Below the pieces are notes generated by a model that did no database searches, was not told where the DNA came from, and was given only the letters and a program-made list of their open reading frames with translations. The position numbers and the translations under genes were made by a program. 64,000 bases of DNA from Physella acuta (lineage: Eukaryota > Mollusca > Gastropoda > Physidae). The stretch spans positions 1,667,501-1,731,500 of the forward strand of contig NW_026731670.1 of NCBI RefSeq assembly GCF_028476545.1, written 5' to 3'. This document shows positions 59,822-64,000 of this stretch, one piece after another (the first letter of the stretch is position 1; each line of letters starts with the position of its first letter).

Positions 59822-60058
59822 TATTAAGTACAAGAAAAATGGCCCGTTGAGGAAGGATACAAAGGGCGCTAGGTTGATAGTGCTCTTTTCTCTTAACTAA
59901 AACCAAAACCAAAATCACCACCTGAACTCAATTTAACCGGAAACGAAAAATGACATTAAAAACGGATTTTTATCCAGAATCGTTATTTTTATCGCCTTTA
60001 AGCTTGATCTACACGTAGTTATCGCGCATTTATACTAAATATACTAAATATTAATACT

Positions 60059-60134
<76 letters not shown>

Positions 60135-61855
60135 GAGAAAAATGGCCCGTTGAGGAAGGGTACAACGGGCGCTAGGCTGATAGTGCTGTCTCTTTTCTCT
60201 AAACTAAAACCAACCCACCCCCCCCACACACCACCCCCACCCCCAAACTCTTCACGCAAACTACTTAGATAAGACAACATTTCCTTTTTATTCAATGTTT
60301 ACTCGATAATCAATGACGTCATATTACTGTGTGCACTCTCCGGATTGAGATTATTTTCTACTCTGTGCTAAATGTGTCGACGTCATACTTCGTTTTTCGA
60401 ATTACTGTGCATGTTTTTATTTTGCTTGTGTTTTCTCTAGAGCGTTCTTGTCAGATAGATAGATAGATAGATAGATAGACAGCGAAACTATTAGTATTAA
60501 TAGACGTTCTTTCGCGAAGGTGGGGCTTCGCCCCTACCCGAAGAATTGTATGAATGAAACTCTTCACGCAAACCACTTTGATTAGACAAAATTGGCTTTT
60601 TAATTCAATGTTTACTAGGGAATCAATGACGTCATATTATTTTGTGCACTCTCCCGGCTTTCAACTCTTTTCTACTATACTATATGCTCAATATGACGTC
60701 ATATTTCGTTTCCGTTTTACTATGAAAGTTTTTATTTTGCTTGTGTTTTCTCTATAGCGTTCTCGTCAGATACATAGATAGAGAGACAGCAAAACTATTA
60801 GTATAATGAGAAAAATGGGCGGTTGAGGAAGGACACAACGGGCGCTAAACCAAAACCAAAGCCACCACCTTAACCTCAAATTGAACAGGAAACGACAAAT
60901 TTCTTTGAAAACGGATTTTTATCAAGAATCGCCATTTTTATCGGATTTAAGCTTGATCTACACATAGTTACCGCGCATTGATACTAATTAAAGTCGTAGC
61001 AACACCCCTAAACCATGCACCTAATCTTAATCATGACAAAAGTCGCATTTAGAGTTTCTTTCAGGCGACTCTACTTGGGGATATGCGGCTCTGCCCCGCC
61101 CCCCGCCCCCTTTACACCCCAAAGCACGTCTACCGTCCCATTCAACGAAATATAATTATATACATTTTCCATTTTCTGCCCACTCCCAGAAAAATCCACC
61201 CCTGCCCCCGAAAATTTTCAAGTACCCCCCCCCCCCCCCTCCCTCTCCGGGGAGGAAAAAGTCTGAAAGAAACACTGGACGCTTTTGTAGATCATACAAA
61301 CTAACGGTAGAAACTGTGCACGCGTAACACTTTTTAGATTAGAGGAGGAAAATTCTGAAAGAAGCACTGGTGTCGAGCTTAACCACTACCCGAAGAATTC
61401 TGTGAAAGAAACTCTAAATACAAAACACTTTTAAGTTTATACACATTAATTATGCCGTAATGTCAGTCTTTTTATCATAGAGTATATATGACGTGATTTC
61501 TTTGAGAGGGGGAGGGGGTCGGCATTGACGTGCTACCCGGGGTGGGGCTTCCCCCCCTACCTGAAGAATTGTATGAAAGAAACTCTTCAAGCAAACCACT
61601 TAGATTAGACAAAATTGGCTTTTTTAAATTCAATGTTTACTCGAGAATCAATGACGTCATATTGTTGTGTGCACTATCCGGCTTGATACTACTTTCTACC
61701 ATATGCTAAATGTGACGTCATATTTCGTTTTCTTTTTACTATGAAAGTTTTTATTTTGCTTGTGTTTTCTTTTTAGCGTTCTTGACAGATACATACATAG
61801 ATACATATACAGATAAATAGACAGACAGCGAAACTATTAGAATTAATTAAGGGAT
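59822..61855 (+). repeat. Cluster of family Z elements, about four partial units
   Basis: Units begin near 59831, 60133 and 60809 with AGAAAAATGGCCCGTTGAGG or a close variant. Unit ends near 60500, 60800 and 61840 carry a GATA/GACA run and AGCGAAACTATTAGTAT. Shared inner blocks are AACCGGAAACGAAAAATG, GTCCCATTCAACG, CTTCGCCCCTACCCGAAG and AATCAATGACGTCATATT. A (TA)n tract lies at 60060-60133. The unit order varies, so this is a rearranged array of nested copies. No protein was recognised. Confidence 0.75.
60060..60133. repeat. (TA)n microsatellite
   Basis: About 37 TA units directly between two family Z units. Confidence 0.95.
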
Positions 61856-61952
61856 TTCTTGTCCAATGAGACAAACCCGAGGCAAAACAAGCAATTATGT
61901 AGCTAGCGGCGTCTATATGTGTTGTATGACTCGATAGAGCATATTTTTTGAC
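61856..61952 (+). repeat. 95-bp direct repeat, copy 1 (partner 63752-63852)
   Basis: CTTGTCCAAYGAGACAAACC, ACAAGCAATTATGTAGCT and GCGTCTATATGTG are shared in the same order and orientation. The copies lie 1.9 kb apart. It could be the two ends of one element or two SINE-size copies. Confidence 0.75.
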
Positions 61953-62604
61953 TTCGTGAATTCAGACTACTTACATTGATTATTATTACCAAATAGGTTA
62001 TCCGTTTTTGTTACAAGAAATACTAATAGATTTTATTATTCACTCTTTTATGTATATAAACAGTATAAATTACATATGAGAATAATTTTTAAGTTATCTG
62101 CTAATTAAGGTTTGTTGCGTTTTCGTGACATCCGGCAATAAGACATACAATGGAACTTGGGTGCCAAGCAGGTATAACGAAATTCGATGCATCGCCAAGC
62201 TTTCGTTCATTCAAGTATGATTATAAATAAGCAACGGATTTACAATATAGTCTTAGCCTATATATAAAAGTGCACTTTAGAACGTTACGGTCCATGTGGT
62301 AGGTGAAGTAGAGTTCAACTGTTTCGTTGACATTGATATATGGAGAGAGACATCGATGCTGGAATAATGTGATCATGTTGCTGGGTACAATATAACGAAT
62401 TTAGCTTTGAAATAGTATTGTAAAATATTAGGAGAACATAAAAAAATAGACAACAGGAAGTGAGGTAGTGGACCACTATCCTGTATACCACCAAAGAAAG
62501 GTCTTCACAGTGACCTTGACAATAATAACACTAAGCATAGACCTACATCTCGTAATAAATACAGTAAGGTTGAGTACTGACAAACATACCCTTTGCGGTG
62601 CTAT
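61953..62604. other. Non-coding, with a SINE-tail fragment
   Basis: 62298-62345 (GGTGAAGTAGAGTTCAACTG, TTTCGTTGACATTGATATAT) matches the 3' part of the tRNA-derived SINE on the minus strand. Nothing else was recognised. Confidence 0.5.
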
Positions 62605-63095
62605 TTAATACCCACATTAGTGGCATTATACTGGCATTTAGTACCGACTGCAGTGTTATTGAATACCCACATCTTCAACACTGAGTACCAACATCAGTGA
62701 CACTGAGCAACCAGAGTTTGAGCACTAAGAACTCACAGCAGTGATACTGAGTACCCATTGCTACGGCTGAGTTATCGATTACCAACAGCTCCAGCGCTTA
62801 GTACCCACAGCAGTGACACCAAAAACCGACTGCAGTAACACTGAGTACCCACAGCTTGAACAGTGAGTACCCACAGCTTCAGCACTCAGTACACATGGCT
62901 TCAACACTCAGTACCCACTGTTTCAGCACTGAGTACCCATACCAGTGGCAATATGTAGCTACAGCACTGTTATTGGTAATCAATAGCAGAATCAGTCGAG
63001 CACAATAGCCGTAGCAGAATCGGAAACATAGGGTATCATCAACAATAGCAGTGAGTTCCGACAGCAGTGACACTAAGTACCCACAGCAGCTGCAT
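62605..63095 (+). repeat. 22-bp minisatellite, about 16 degenerate units
   Basis: Unit consensus CACTGAGTACCCACAGCTTC plus AG, in near-perfect 22-bp phase from about 62676 to 62960, and again at 63050-63095. Alternative inner words are CAGCAGTGA and CAGCTTCAG. Divergence between units suggests an old array. No frame is maintained. Confidence 0.85.
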
Positions 63096-63751
63096 TTAGC
63101 ATAGACGAATATACAATGGCTGAACACTGTCATTTAAGACAGTATTTGTTCACGTGCTTTGTGTGCATAGCAAATATAGGTCAAATTACAAACATGCGTC
63201 TTTATTAGTGACCTTGAATAAGAGTTCACGAAAAATGACGTAACCGGAGACAACTAAAGCTCTACACATTGAAGGACGTCCTTTCATATGTAGAGTGTTA
63301 CTGTTGTGTAGTATAACCACGACAGCAAGGCTTCAAAATTCCCATTCATAAGAGTTAGTCAGTGAGCAGGTGCAGCAGAGTTATGTAACTCTATGCATGA
63401 ACTAATAAAGTATAGTTCTTATGAATTTTGCAAGTGATTCTACATCTCTTTGCATGTCAATATGTTTAGTTTGTGATATTCTATTGTTTGTGCGTGGATA
63501 TTTAGAGAAACACGTGACAGTAAAATAGTAAAATGACCCGGACTAAAAAAATTAAATTACTGTTTGGTCCATAAGTGCCTGATGTCGCGTTTTCGCGATA
63601 TACCGTAATTAGCATAAAAATTAAGTCCAAATTTAAAAACAACTATATACCTCAAATTCAGTGTCAGTATGATGGGAGAAAACAACACTTTTTTTAAACG
63701 CTTGGAACATAATTTAGGTATAAAGGGGTTATTTAAATAAAATATTAAGTA
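63096..63751. other. Non-coding, nothing recognised
   Basis: AT-rich with no supported gene. Confidence 0.4.
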
Positions 63752-63852
63752 TTTAGTGATATCTTGTCCAACGAGACAAACCCTAGGCCAGACAAGCAAT
63801 TATGTAGCTGCGTCTATATGTGCGGCATGACTACATAGAGCATATTTGCCAC
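63752..63852 (+). repeat. 95-bp direct repeat, copy 2
   Basis: Partner of 61856-61952, with about ten differences by eye. Confidence 0.75.
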
Positions 63853-64000
63853 ACCCGCTCCATTTAGCTGAGCCTCTGACTCTCATACCATACTATTGCA
63901 TTTGATTATATTATACATATTTCTTTATGTTAGAAAATCTTAAACATACACTGGGGAACAAGTCTATTAAATCCAAGGTATAATATGTTAGAGATAGAAT

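Noticed and set aside
62605-63095. CRISPR-like regular repeats
   Set aside because: The units are directly adjacent with no spacers and are degenerate, so this is a minisatellite in eukaryotic DNA.

Overview
The window is AT-rich, gene-poor eukaryotic DNA, most likely from a mollusc and probably a gastropod. That assignment is an inference from the long (TA)n tracts, an intronless rhodopsin-like receptor of the kind seen in molluscan chemoreceptor expansions, a Penelope-like element, an RTE-type LINE end, tRNA-derived SINEs and Helitron ends. There is no bacterial gene organisation, no CRISPR array and no rRNA. I see no intact host protein gene. The only clear host coding sequence is a single-exon GPCR at 25740-26748, which is interrupted twice. 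One 265-bp stretch at 37359-37623 looks like an internal exon but is not identified.

Layout. 0-17 kb: an old segmental duplication (1385-5049 and 13128-15639) surrounds an RTE LINE 3' end (5060-5786), a roughly 500-bp perfect hexamer array (8806-9308) and a broken integrase-type element protein (10865-11510). One duplicate carries a 1-kb insertion with a 15-bp target-site duplication, and the other copy preserves the empty site. 17-25 kb: repeat-derived DNA with SINEs, a foldback element with 52-bp arms (18715-18909) and a young interspersed element into which a SINE has inserted. 25-33 kb: the GPCR pseudogene, Helitron-like elements, and a Penelope-like element (minus strand, about 30250-32590) with reverse transcriptase, GIY-YIG endonuclease and a hammerhead-ribozyme-like motif at its 3' end. 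33-53 kb: further dispersed duplications, a G/T-only tract, several Helitron termini, an LTR-like fossil and two copies of a MITE-like element with inverted GCGCAATTTCC ends. 53-64 kb: an 18-bp and a 22-bp minisatellite, the third MITE-like copy, a broken hAT transposase (56735-58195) and a cluster of short elements rich in TGACGTCA.

The genes do not form a pathway. What links them is element biology: several repeat families recur many times within 64 kb, often inserted into each other, so relative ages can be read from the nesting. The most useful observations are the recurrent unnamed element (called family X here; six copies plus fragments), the ribozyme-like motif, the Penelope-type 5' sequence recurring as a large palindrome beside tRNA-like sequences, the Helitron-like family ending in CTCG rather than CTRR, and the AT-repeat frameshift in the GPCR. 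All alignments were made by eye, so boundaries are approximate unless target-site duplications fix them.
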